From: Albifimbria verrucaria
Lineage: Eukaryota > Ascomycota > Sordariomycetes > Hypocreales > Stachybotryaceae
NCBI GenBank assembly: GCA_020081605.1
Contig: JAHREC010000030.1
Coordinates: 930,001-994,000, forward strand
Direction of reading: 5' to 3'
DNA: 64,000 nt
Below are positions 46,320 through 56,640 of the stretch, piece after piece (the stretch's first letter is position 1; every line of letters starts with the position of its first letter). The notes beneath the pieces were generated by a model, which ran no database searches, was not told where the DNA came from, and worked only from the letters and a program-made list of their open reading frames with translations. The translations under genes and the position numbers were made by a program.

Positions 46320-47917
46320 ATGTCGTCTGTGAACAACTCTCCCATTAAACGGCGCAAAGTCCGCAAAGGAACATTTAGTTGCTGGGAATGCAAGCATCGC
46401 AAGAGTCGTTGCGAATTCCGGCCCGCATGCTCTACGTGCGTATCGTGTCAACGTCGCGGCCTCAAATGCATAAGCCAGGACGTCGAAGAAAATGCTGACC
46501 AGCGTATGGATCATGTGGAGGGCTTGATCAATCAGCTCATTCAACAGAGGAAGCGGCACCCAGGGCGTGGTGCTGCAATCATGGTTCAATGCCCTGCACC
46601 AAGCTCCCCACTCGCGGGTGGCTCATTGAGCAGCTTCCTTCATACTGTCCTACCGTCACAGCCTATGGCCACGCTGATCCTGGAGCGTGGGAATTACAAA
46701 GGACTCCCGAGTCGTATATTCGGGATTGGCGGTGGCCAGCGGATTATCGATGCCGCAACACGACCGCCCCCGTCTGCACATCCGATCATATTCGCCCGCA
46801 AGATGATCACGCTTGCCACATGTCTGCTAGAGCTCAAAAGCCCCCAAGAGAAGCGAAGCGATTCATGGAAGTTGCATCCCGTCATGTGACATCCCATGAT
46901 GCATTAGTGAACTCGCTAGAAGGCCTGGAGGCGCTGATGATGGAAGCAACTTATCATATCTCCAGCGGTGACTTACATGCTGCATGGCTCCTGTTCCGTC
47001 GTGCCGTGGCTCTGGCACAGCTTATGGGGATTGATAGCATGAAGAAAGACGAACGGGCGAGGAATTTGTGGTTTCTGCTGATGACCGGTGATCGGTACAT
47101 GTCGCTGACCCTGGGCCTGTCTATGGCGGTTGTGGATGATCAGTTCGCAACGATGCCCTCAGGGCATGCAGCGTCAGAGCTAGTACGGATGCACGTTGTC
47201 ATTACTGGCCGTCTAGTTAACAGAAATAGGCAGCTAAAACCATATCCTGACCTCATCCATGACGAGGAGACGGAAGACTTGGACCAGATCTTGAAACAAC
47301 AAGCTAGATGCCTGCCATCGAGTTGGTGGTCGTTTAAACATTTTACAGAATCGAAGAAGGAGCTAGAAACTGATAAGTTGGTAAGGATCGTTGCTCAGTT
47401 GCACCATTACTATCTCATCATTGTTCTTCACTTGCCGTACATCATCAGGGCACTCCGCTGTGGCATCACCGACACTTACGTCACATACAGTAGGGTGGCC
47501 ATACCCGCTGCAGCCCGCGAAGTCCTCTTGCGGTTCCTTGCTTTACGTGAAAATCACCGCAGTCCTACCTACCGCGGTATCGATGACAAAGTGGTACTCG
47601 CAACAATGGCGCTCTTGCTAGCACACATTGATGGCCACCAGCTTGGACGGCTGAGCGCGCTGGAACATCAACGGCCACGAGATGAGGAGCTGATCAAGGA
47701 TACCGTTTCGATGTTTGAGGGGCTAAGGGAACAATCCGACAAAGAGCTAGAAACAATAAAGAGACTGGTGGATATTGAAACGAGGGTGGCGGATGGTGTG
47801 AGACACGAGTGGAGAATCGGGGATGGCCACGGCGATGGCGAGGAACTGAAGATCCCTTGCTTTGAAACGTTGTATGCGTTACGAAAGGATGACAGCCACG
47901 CATCCACTCTCTTTTAA
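46320..47917 (+). CDS. Zn2Cys6 transcription factor
   Basis: A fungal binuclear zinc-cluster regulator of about 532 residues without introns. The DNA-binding cluster is at residues 21-50 (CWECKHRKSRC, then CVSC and six residues to the last Cys), preceded by a basic stretch (KRRKVRKG). A short coiled-coil-like segment (MDHVEGLINQLIQQR) follows. The middle region has RPPPSAHPIIFARKM and SLEGLEALMMEATYHISSGDLHAAW, conserved in many fungal regulators. One base is missing near 46858 (AAGCGAAGCGATT), after which the frame runs to 47917. Target genes are unknown. No biosynthetic cluster surrounds it. It is convergent with the aldo/keto reductase gene. Confidence 0.9.
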
Positions 47918-48390
47918 ACGAAGGTCTATTCGGCTCTTGCTATTTGCTTGAGGATGCGACGTCTCTACCAACACAGCCATCCGGTGGAACGCAACAGATG
48001 GATGACATATTAGAAACGATGTAGTTCATGACATTAAGAATGTTCTTTAGATACCTCAAGTGTGTTTCATGTTAAGTTAATAGGCAAATGTGTAGGAGTA
48101 CAATGGACACCGCGAGAAGCGGTCAGTACAATAAGCATCGTTGAATACTAAGATTCCCCCGTAAAGTAACTATATTATCTGAACAGACATATGAACGTAT
48201 TTTTCGTATTTTCTAAATAGGTCTCTAACCATTCTCTTGGCCTTTCTTACTATTTTCTTGAGATTCTTCTAATTTTCAATGGAGAATATCCTTGAAAAAA
48301 TCCTAGACAACCCTGATTTGCAGTCTTTCCTTTGCGTACCGCCTGTCAGGGTATTTCTAAGGGCAGAAAAAGAAGGACCAGAGAAGGAAG
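47918..48390. other. Convergent intergenic region
   Basis: 3' flanks of the Zn2Cys6 and aldo/keto reductase genes; AT-rich, no feature recognised. Confidence 0.5.
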
Positions 48391-49524
48391 CTATGTCTTG
48401 TCCTGTAAAGGCCGTCTATATGGACTGAGACAGCCTACTGTAGGGGGTGTATCGGCAAAGCTATAACCAAGCAGATCCTGCACGCGTTCACCCTTCACGC
48501 CCTTGCATAACTTCCTGATCTTCATTTCCTCCTCCGCCGTGAGAGTCACAATCATGCTCGCTAGATTCTCCTCAAGACGTGTGATGTTCTTCGTACCTGG
48601 GATCGGAAATATGTCGTCTCCCTGGGCAAGCAGCCACGCGAGGGCTAGCTGCGACGTCGACAAACCCTTGATTTTCGCCATGTCAGTCAGCTGATCGATT
48701 ATGGATACATTATTGGCAATGTTGTCATCCCGTAGCCATGGGAGGGGCCCGCGCATGTCGCCCTCCTTGGTGACGTCTGCCTTTGAGCGCACACCCCAGT
48801 CAAGAGACCATTGCCAAGAGGAGAGTACGCCACTACAGCGACACCTAGCTCACGCGCTGTCTCAAGAAGCTTGGTACGAGGCTCTTCGATAGCAAGGCAG
48901 AAGGCGCTGTACTCGACTTGCACTGCCGTGATGGGGTGCACAGCATGCGCGCGGCGCAGAGTGTCGGCACTGCACTCACTCAATCCAATATGATTGATCT
49001 TTCTCGCGTTCTTAAGTTCCATGAGTGCTTCAACTGTCTTCTCAATAGGAGTAACCTTGTCAAGGCGGTGGACATAGTAAATATCGATATACGACAAGCC
49101 GAGGCGGCCAATCGATTTCTCGAATGCTTGGTGGCAGTACTCAGGAGAAGAGTCGATGATTAGACCATGAACGCCAGCTACAGGCTTTTCTTTAATACCG
49201 AATTTCGTGGAAAGAAATATATCCTTGCGTTTCTCGGGGTTGGCGGCGAACCATTTCCCGAGGAGGTCTTCGGAGTCGCCATATTCATCGGCTGAACATA
49301 AAATAAGTAGTTGCTAACGGAATAGAAGCCAATTACCATCTCTTACCTGTATCCCAAAACGTCTGTCCCAGTTTGTATGCTTTGTCAAGAAAGGCCAAGC
49401 GCTCCTCATCAAGTGGTGCGACGCCATACAAGCCGCTGAGGACCATGGTGCCAAAGCCAATACGAGGGACCTGTGGTCCATTCTTCCCGAGCTGGCGGGT
49501 GACGATTTTACCATAAGCAGCCAT
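48391..49524 (-). CDS. Aldo/keto reductase
   Basis: An NADP(H)-dependent oxidoreductase with a TIM-barrel fold, about 359 residues, cytosolic. Two exons: 49347-49524 and 48391-49291; the intron of 55 nt has a GTAAGA donor. Conserved parts are the start LGKNGPQVPRIGFGTM and DTADEYGDSEDLLG with the catalytic Asp and Tyr. STKFG carries the catalytic Lys, YYVHR the active-site His, and IGLSECSADTLRRA and AYSPLGNGLLTG follow. IPGTKNITRLEENL lies in the cofactor-binding end. One base is missing in the complement of the C4 run 48793-48796, just after LLTG. The sequence is closest to the AKR13-type group common in fungi. Substrate unknown. Confidence 0.93.
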
Positions 49525-50300
49525 TTTAAGTCTGGTAATATGAGTTCTCTGAATAATTGGGATGATAGATTGCCTTCGTGATATGTCTTCTGTGCCATCT
49601 CGAATAGTTCGCAGTGGAGGGCATCGACAACTTGATATACCCCTTAATCCCGGAATTTGCGGCGGTGATGCTAGCTAGAGTCATTTATCACTGGAGATGT
49701 CAACGCTCATTGAGACCGATGGTCCTCACAATCTAGGCTTTGTGCTCTCATTGCTCCTGTTTCGCCGGCGCTCTGTGGGCTTGGTCCGGCGAAGCAGGTA
49801 TTATTTCCGCCGGTAACTCCGCCGGTGGCCCACTTTGACTCGGCAGCGGCCCGTTACCACCGGGAGCCAGCCGATCCCGTGCTCTAGTCTGGGAATAGTT
49901 CAGACTTCGTCTAGACAACCGTTTCATAGACTTCAGCGTAGCAAGTATTCTAACCATATAGAGAACAGTTGGGGTTCTTCATTGGATGTGCACGTGCGGC
50001 AATATGTAAAGTCGCTTATTAGCTTTGGCACATTCACGTTCACTGGATTTCAATGAAAGAAATAAGTTGAGACCGGTCAATTTGTTTTATCTGCTAAGAC
50101 AGATGAAAGGAGCAAAACTAAGCTTAACTGAATTCGACGCATTTCATAAAGGTAATCAATCTTCACCATCATCCATAGTTCATCCATCATTCAAAACAGC
50201 CTGTGTTTCCTTGTTTTGAGTTACTACCGCTATACTAACTTACTGAGGAAAGCCTAAAGCCTGGTAAGCTATAACCTAAGAGTAGTTCTTGTATTCAGCA
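49525..50300. other. Intergenic region
   Basis: Promoter of the aldo/keto reductase gene, containing several CGCCGG/CCGGCG motifs at 49760-49830, and the 3' flank of the next gene. No gene is supported. Confidence 0.45.
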
Positions 50301-51086
50301 CTAACCAAGGAGGTTGCTCAAACCCTGAAGAATGGGGATCAGGAGGGAGGGAAGACCAAGTCCACTGATGAGGCTGGTAGCAACCCCAAGAAGATCTCTG
50401 AAGGCGGAGGTGAGACCATTAACATCGATTCGGAGGCTTGCGGAAGCCTTCAGAATGGCAGTGACCAGAGCAGTAACGGGCTGGAGGAAGGGTGTCAGGA
50501 CGTTGGTGATGGCATTAAGCTCAGCGGAGACGAATGCCGCCAGGTCAGGTGTCAAGTTGGTCACAGTAAGTTGAATGACGACCTCGATGTTGTTGAGGAC
50601 GCGCCTGATGGTCTGAATAGCCTCGACCAGCTGATTGACCTGCTGCTGAGTGAGGCCCTGGACAGACCCAAGAATGCCACCAAGGGCACCAGTTGTGACA
50701 GAAACAATTGTCTTTGTAGCTACTCCAAGGGCCTTTGCGATGGCATCAAGGTTAGCCTTCAAGACAGCCTTGACGTCGATGTTAAGAGAAGCCGCGGTGT
50801 TGTCTCTGATGGCGTTGATAACTCTGGCTACAGGGATGGTTAATGTCTGTTTGTTGTAGAGCAAGGTTATGGGAAGACATACTGATCTCAGTGATGCTAG
50901 TACTGGTGCTTGCATCGAGCTGCTTGGCAGCATCGAGGATAGTTGAAGCCACTGTCTGCTGTCGCGCCTCGAGCTGGAAGGGCTCTTCGTTTCGCGCCTC
51001 TAGCCCGACGGCCTTGACCTGTCGAGTGTCAAGAGTGGAGCAGCCAGTGCTGCGGTAGCGAAGAAGAGGAAGCTGGAGAAACGCAT
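50301..51086 (-). CDS. Secreted hydrophobic helical protein, unknown
   Basis: Two exons: 50883-51086 and 50301-50827, with intron 50828-50882 (GTATGT..TGTAG). About 243 residues. The signal peptide MRFSSFLFFATAALAAP is followed by a possible propeptide with dibasic-like sites. The mature part is rich in Ala, Val, Leu, Ile and Thr, arranged as amphipathic helices. It has almost no charged residues toward the end (LISGLGLPSLLIPILQGL) and no cysteines. I do not recognise a named family; it resembles secreted cell-wall proteins of ascomycetes. One base is missing in the two-base run at 51037-51038, right at the signal-peptide end. Confidence 0.75.
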
Positions 51087-52858
51087 TGTTGCAGCAGAAA
51101 TTCTTAAAGGAAGATTTTGAAGATGGAGAAGGAAGTGATGATGGTGGGTTATTGAATGCTGTTGATCGCTGTTGATTGTTGCTGTGATAATATCTCCTTA
51201 GACGAGGCGAAGCCAGCTCCTTTATACTTAATTTCACGACATACAACGACCACATCTGCCCACATCAGGTTCCCTTGTCGTGGCGATGGTCTCGGCTAGC
51301 TTCAATCTCATCCCTCTCCGCCTAGAAAGTGTGTATCGTGACAGCTTCATCTCCCTCGAGCTGAGGAGTTAAGCTTTTGATGCATTCCGATCCAGGTTAG
51401 ATCCTCATCCACGAGAAGCCTTCGGCCCGCGAGACGTTACATAGCGATTGGCCACGCCGTTGAAGAAACACGCGCTTACACGTAATTCACTATGTTAGAA
51501 GTATTGCCGCTTCAGAGTGAGACTAGGTTTCTTGAAGTGGATTTTTGATCAATTGCGGAGATCCTTGCCAAGGGCTAGAACAAAGAGGCAACTCAGTCAT
51601 ATGTCTCAGGCCTCAATGAGTAATGCTAGGGATCAGCTATTGTTTGATATATCAACTCCGCATGCCGTTAATGGGCCAAGCTGAACATCGCCTCGCGTTG
51701 TTGCGTGCCTGCATTCCAGGCACTGAGTCAACCCGCTAGGCTGTTCGGTGGAGATTTAGAGATGGAATATTGCGCGTCTCTTCCGCACAAGTAATAGTTT
51801 TATTTCATTGGCTGGCAAAGGCTTTCTATGTCTGCTCAACGCCTGTTCAAGGGGACTGCGTTGGGAATAGGGCAAGGTTTCTGGATGCGAACGGATAGCT
51901 CAAGCCCCATATCCATCTTCACCGGTCTTCACCACTGCCACTGCCAGGGTCCTACGGCCACCGTCATCTGTTTAAGACCCGTAAGCGACGCTACGAGACC
52001 TGTTTCGGGCGAAATCTTCATCGCGGACCAACGCGCGAGGCTGCACGAGCCGCGTGGGGGCTTTGTGCGGGCCATCTGTTGACCGTTCGGGTACAACTCT
52101 ATTCCCGCCACGACGAGAAACTGCATTGTTGAGACACAATTTCTAACCGAGCCCTACACCATGAGGTGATGATGTTATCAGGGCTGGAGTCTGGAACATG
52201 ACGGTCGATCGAATTGCTAGGGTGCAATCGGCAAGACCACGCTTGTGTCTCTATACGTCTGGCGGGTGGTTCCGCGCTTCGCAACGATTAACGTTCAAGG
52301 CAAAGCCGAAAGGATATCTTGCTGCTCCGCTGCTGCTCCGTGTAAATGGCCAAGTGAATGACGGCAACACCCCTTTGCACGCTCACGGACCTCATGGAAT
52401 TTTCTGTCTAGCGTAAACTCAACCATCAGTCCAGGAGACGGAAGGGTCCTCAGCTCCGGCTGCGATGTTGATTACCACGTGGGGTATCGTAAGGGTAGAT
52501 GATTGGTTTGCTGCTACTGCTTGCATCAGTTTCTAATGGGCATGCTGAAGTTAACGAGATTCCCATGTCCACAAATTTCACCATGTCCGTAGCAGATGGG
52601 CACGCTAACTGTGCCGCTTGTCAACAAAAGGTTCAAAGTAGAAAAGTTCGATTGAGAGTGCACATTTACGAAAGCATGTGCCGCAGGACAAGCCTTAACA
52701 TCGATGAGTCAATAGGACGCGGTGAATGCCAGCCATGGCTTCAGGTCGCAGACTTAGGCCTTCGTCTCTTGAAATCGCCGATGACGTGCTTCACGATTCG
52801 GGTTCATGGCTTTGAGAGGCAAAGTCACTGTTGGAAGAGAGGATTGCAAGGACCAATG
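51087..52858. other. 1.8 kb intergenic region
   Basis: The start is the promoter of the secreted-protein gene. The rest has no recognised gene; short frames at 51828-52082 and 52499-52894 lack motifs, and the second overlaps the peptidyl-tRNA hydrolase 3' end on the other strand. Confidence 0.4.
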
Positions 52859-53471
52859 TCAGGGCTTAGTCGGTTGATCATTTCCGAGATTTAGCCTCCA
52901 TTCCTCCTCGAGCTCACCAAGAGCCTTTGCAACTTCGTAAGGGACGCTGCCTTCAAGTGCTTCTCTGTGCTCGCGCGAGATCTGCGAAAGCACGTACCGG
53001 CTGACGGTAGCGGCGTCCCTCTCCTCGGGCCTTCCTATGCCGAGAGCGATGCGCGCAAAGGGCGAAGAGGGATACTTGTTTTGGGAGAGAGAGTTCTTGA
53101 CGCTCTTGATGCCGTTGTGGCCGCGGTGACTGCGGTCCCAGGGGTTAGCCTCACGATGCCAAAGTCCCGTTCCAGCTCGTCGTGTACGATGACCAGGCTG
53201 AGGGAGGCTGCATCATGCTGCTTGACCAGTTCCTGCCATGCGCGCGCCACGAACCCCCAGAAACATTCATGAGTGTCGGTGACTGGACAAGCGTGTACTT
53301 GGGCCCTTGAGATACTCGACACGCCTGCTTGCCTAGAGTCACCTCCCTGAAGTCTGGCTGCCGTAGTACTTTGGGGAGACCATTGAGGGCGAAGTGGCCG
53401 GCCGAATGAAGGCTCTCGTATTTGGGAAGTGGGTTTCCTAAGCTCACGACGAGAAACCGTGGTTTGAACAT
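52859..53471 (-). CDS. Peptidyl-tRNA hydrolase (Pth1 type)
   Basis: It releases tRNA from peptidyl-tRNA that drops off the ribosome; in fungi it is usually mitochondrial or cytosolic. About 204 residues, single exon. Motifs in order are LVVSLGNPLPKYESLHSAGH with the catalytic His, SPTLMNVSG, and VIVHDELERDFG with the conserved Asp. RGHNGIKS and YPSSPFARIALGIGRP complete the fold. The start MFKPRFLVVSLGNP at 53471 is preferred; an upstream in-frame Met at 53516 is possible. Two single-base losses occur in the complement of C runs at 53254-53258 and 53137-53139, and the repaired frame ends at 52859. It shares a 343-bp divergent promoter with the Rvs161 gene. Confidence 0.9.
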
Positions 53472-53814
53472 GACGACGCGCTCAGAAAATATGGACGTGA
53501 CCACCATGAGATTCACAAGCCAAAGAAACTGATCTTGGGACGCGAGGTCACGTGAGCGCGAAGGACCGGAATATCATTCAGCCGACCCAGCAGCCTGCGC
53601 CCCGTAACACTGACGTCGACATCACCAATTGGGCTGGCTTCGTGGCTGCGCCTCTAGCCCAGTCGTCACTCGCTGTGCCAACTTAGATCTGCGTAGTCCG
53701 CCTAACAGACGATATCCAAATCTCCACCTTGCATCCGATTGACGAGATATTTTGCTTTGCAGCGTTGGCTTCTATCCATATCGTCTCGAAACATCGCATC
53801 ATAAAATAATCAAG
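53472..53814. promoter_or_regulatory. Divergent promoter, Pth1 and Rvs161
   Basis: A 343-base region between two divergent genes, with CT-rich and CGTCTCGAAAC sequence but no clear TATA box. Confidence 0.5.
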
Positions 53815-54818
53815 ATGTCTTGGGCGGGTATGACGATCAAATCTTCACCCCGCAATATCATGCGAGGAGGGGCTGACTAGGGATAGGGTTCAAGAAGAAT
53901 GTGAACCGCGCGACGACGCAGGTGATGATGAAGACGGGTAGGTGTGCGCTTTGCCCTTGATTGGGGACGGAGTCTGACAGCTTCCTAGGCCATGTCGAGA
54001 AGACAAACGACCGCGACTACGAAGTTGAGGAGAGGTGAGCATCTATTCCGGATTCCGCGGAGAGTGGCCAGACGATCTGACAGGCAACAGGCGATTCAAG
54101 ACCATGGAGACTGCTTCACTTCGCTTACAAAAGGAGGCAAAGGGGTACCTGGATTCGTTGCGAGGTATGTGGCTGTGACCAGCAAACGGAGCATTCCGAG
54201 ACTAATACTGGGCCAGCTATGACGGCGTCACAAATGCGCATTGCGGAAACGATTGATGCATTCTACGGCGACTCCGGCGCAAAGGATGGCGTGAGCAGGA
54301 GCTACAAGCAAGCGGTTGAAGACCTCGACGCCGAGACCATCAAAGCCCTCGACGGGCCGTATCGACTTACCGTCCTCGATCCTATCGGTCGATTCTGTGC
54401 TTACTTCCCCGACGTCAACGAGTGTATCAAGAAGCGCTCGCATAAGCTTCTCGATTACGACGCGCTACGAGCCAAGGTTAAGCGGCTTGTCGAGAAGCCC
54501 GACAAGGATGCGACCAAGCTGCCCCGCACGGAGAAGGAAATGGAGATGGCAAAGGTCATGTACGAACAGCTCAACGAACAGCTGAGCACTGAGCTACCGC
54601 AGCTCATGGACCTTCGCGTACCGTACCTGGATCCCAGCTTCGAGGCTCTCGTCAAGATCCAGCTGCGCTTCTGTGCCGAGGCATACTCGCGCATGGCGCA
54701 AGTCCAGCAGTACCTCGACGCGGACACGAGAGACCAGTATGCGGAGGGCCACCTGGACGCCCGAGTAGAGCAGGTGCTGCAAGAAATTCGCGAGCTGAGC
54801 ATTAGCGGGACTGTATAA
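53815..54818 (+). CDS. RVS161: BAR-domain protein Rvs161/Hob3
   Basis: An amphiphysin-like BAR protein that bends membranes and works with actin in endocytosis and cell polarity, usually as a heterodimer with Rvs167/Hob1. Five exons: 53815-53827, 53887-53937, 53989-54034, 54091-54164 and 54217-54818, all in frame and giving 261 residues, the normal size. The start MSWAGFKKNVNRATTQVMMK is the conserved amphipathic helix. It is followed by the BAR core (EVEERRFKTMETASLRLQKE, DPIGRFCAYFPDVNE and AYSRMAQVQQYLD). Tiny first exons are typical. No SH3 domain is present, as expected for the Rvs161 subfamily. No frame breaks. Confidence 0.97.
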
Positions 54819-55299
54819 TGAGGGCGGGCCGGTCCCTTCAGAAAAAGGGGTGGTTTGGTGCAAATGATGATTCTCCTGGAGGGTTCAACGAACACAGGAT
54901 GGCGTTTGGTCTGGACATGGTACGCTTGTGGTAGACATTGCTTAGTGTAGCTTTGGAGGTTATGGATAGAGTAGGTATCTACCGCCTTTTGCATATTGCT
55001 CCTTGAGCTCCCTGAATGCCAAAATTCTCATGGCTTCACTAATTTTTTCCCCGGAAGCTGTTCGCGTACTCCGACGCCTGCTCTGTCCTACTCATAAAAC
55101 CACCATCGCAGTCAGCAGCAAAAAACTACCATTTTAGATTAACAGACCGCATGCGATTGGACGAGTGCAAGAGCAAGGTTGCTTACCAGGGTATTCCATC
55201 TTTGATCGTTCATCATTCATGTCGACAATACAGCTCCTAGGCTATGAGCCTTTGACCATCGCTTCTATTCAAGCAGGGAGCATAGTGTATTTAGAAAAA
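54819..55299. other. Convergent intergenic region
   Basis: 3' flanks of Rvs161 and Dcp1; nothing else seen. Confidence 0.5.
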
Positions 55300-55959
55300 T
55301 TAATTTCCCGTGTTGGCGCCATTCGATTTGGCAAAAAGATCTGCGAGCGTAAGACTCCTGCCCATAGCCTGCATTGCTGGTCCAGCTTCTGGTCCTTGCG
55401 CCTCAACTGTCCCTGCGGACCGGGCAATTTTCCAGCTTTCTTGGACGACAGCCCAGTTTATATCTCTGGTATCATCTCTGTCGTTGTGGATCCATATGCC
55501 TAGAACCTTTTCTTCGTCTCCCCATTGACCATCGAGCTTCAAAATGATGAGCTCACCATCCAAAACGGCATGGTTTACAGTAGCTAGATCAACAATCACG
55601 TTGTCAAGACCACGACGGTTCAACACAAATACACAGGCCCGTGACCGCTGGTTTGGATCGCCAGGGAGCGGCGCTTGAGCGCAGACAAACAGGGTGCCCT
55701 CAACGCCTGACTTATCCCAGTTTTGCGCATCATGGGCGAAGGTATAGACGACGGCATTTGCGGCAATGCTGAGGATTGCGTGGATGGAAGGCAAATAGCG
55801 CTGCAACACAGAAAGGTTGAGCTCGGTATTGGTGCGTGGTGGAGGCGGTTCGTAGGACGACTGCATGACGGCGGCGTCAGACTCGTAGTCGGAGACGGCG
55901 GGAATGCGGTTAGAGGGCTGGCGGCTGTGCCGAGCCTTTGTGCGTGGTTGGCGACTCAT
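55300..55959 (-). CDS. DCP1: mRNA-decapping protein Dcp1
   Basis: The regulatory subunit of the decapping complex, which activates Dcp2 in cytoplasmic P bodies. 219 residues, single exon, intact. The EVH1-like domain is clear: NLSVLQRYLPSIHAILSIAA, VVYTFAHDAQNWDKSGVEGT with the conserved Trp and the Gly-rich turn, FVLNRRGLDN, and GIWIHNDRD. The start MSRQPRTKARHSRQ at 55959 is preferred over an upstream Met at 56055, whose extra residues look non-coding. Divergent from the OCRL-like gene. Confidence 0.93.
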   Translation of the reverse strand: MSRQPRTKARHSRQPSNRIPAVSDYESDAAVMQSSYEPPPPRTNTELNLSVLQRYLPSIHAILSIAANAVVYTFAHDAQNWDKSGVEGTLFVCAQAPLPGDPNQRSRACVFVLNRRGLDNVIVDLATVNHAVLDGELIILKLDGQWGDEEKVLGIWIHNDRDDTRDINWAVVQESWKIARSAGTVEAQGPEAGPAMQAMGRSLTLADLFAKSNGANTGN

Positions 55960-56640
55960 AATCACTGGAGGTAAGGAGGAAAGTAGGAGGAGGCTTGACT
56001 GGCGATATCGCGAGACCCGTGTCTGATGACGGTTGAATAGAGAATCGTGAATCAAAGACTTCGAGATGCGGGCGCGACAATGTTGGACCAGGAGATCTTA
56101 TAGATCATACAAAGAAACTCGCTCGAAACCAATTGAGAGGGAATCTCTCATAGGACAGAAACAGCCTGGACGGCAGATGTGTCGGCAGCATGCAAAGCAG
56201 AGCAAAGCAAAGCAGTCTGTCGCGGGAATAAGGCTGGAAGCTCGCAGTTGGGGTCGTACCTTATCTGGGCGTGGCTTATCGATAACAACCTGATCTACCC
56301 ACCATACCCGATTGGGTCATGCATGTGACTGGTGGTCCCCGCTGAATGACGATGCTTTTCTTGGTCCAGCCTTGCGTCTCGCGGGGCTGCCCAGATACCC
56401 TGGACATTTCATCATCGTGAGTGTCCAGACTGTAGCAGCTTCTCCTACCGCGTTGCGGCTTGGTCGCGTGTCCACCACATTTTCCCGGGGCTGAAGTCTG
56501 GCATTAGAATTTTTGTCTTGAGCATTTCTGTCGCTATCTTTAGTTTCTCTAGTTGTTTCTCTCCTTGGAAGATGACCTAGTAAATCGACACCGGATACTA
56601 CACCATCGACAAGTCGTCGCAGCCAGATCCTACCAACACC
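55960..56640. promoter_or_regulatory. Divergent promoter, Dcp1 and OCRL-like gene
   Basis: 681 bases between divergent genes. A short run of AGCAAAGC units lies near 56200. No gene is seen. Confidence 0.45.
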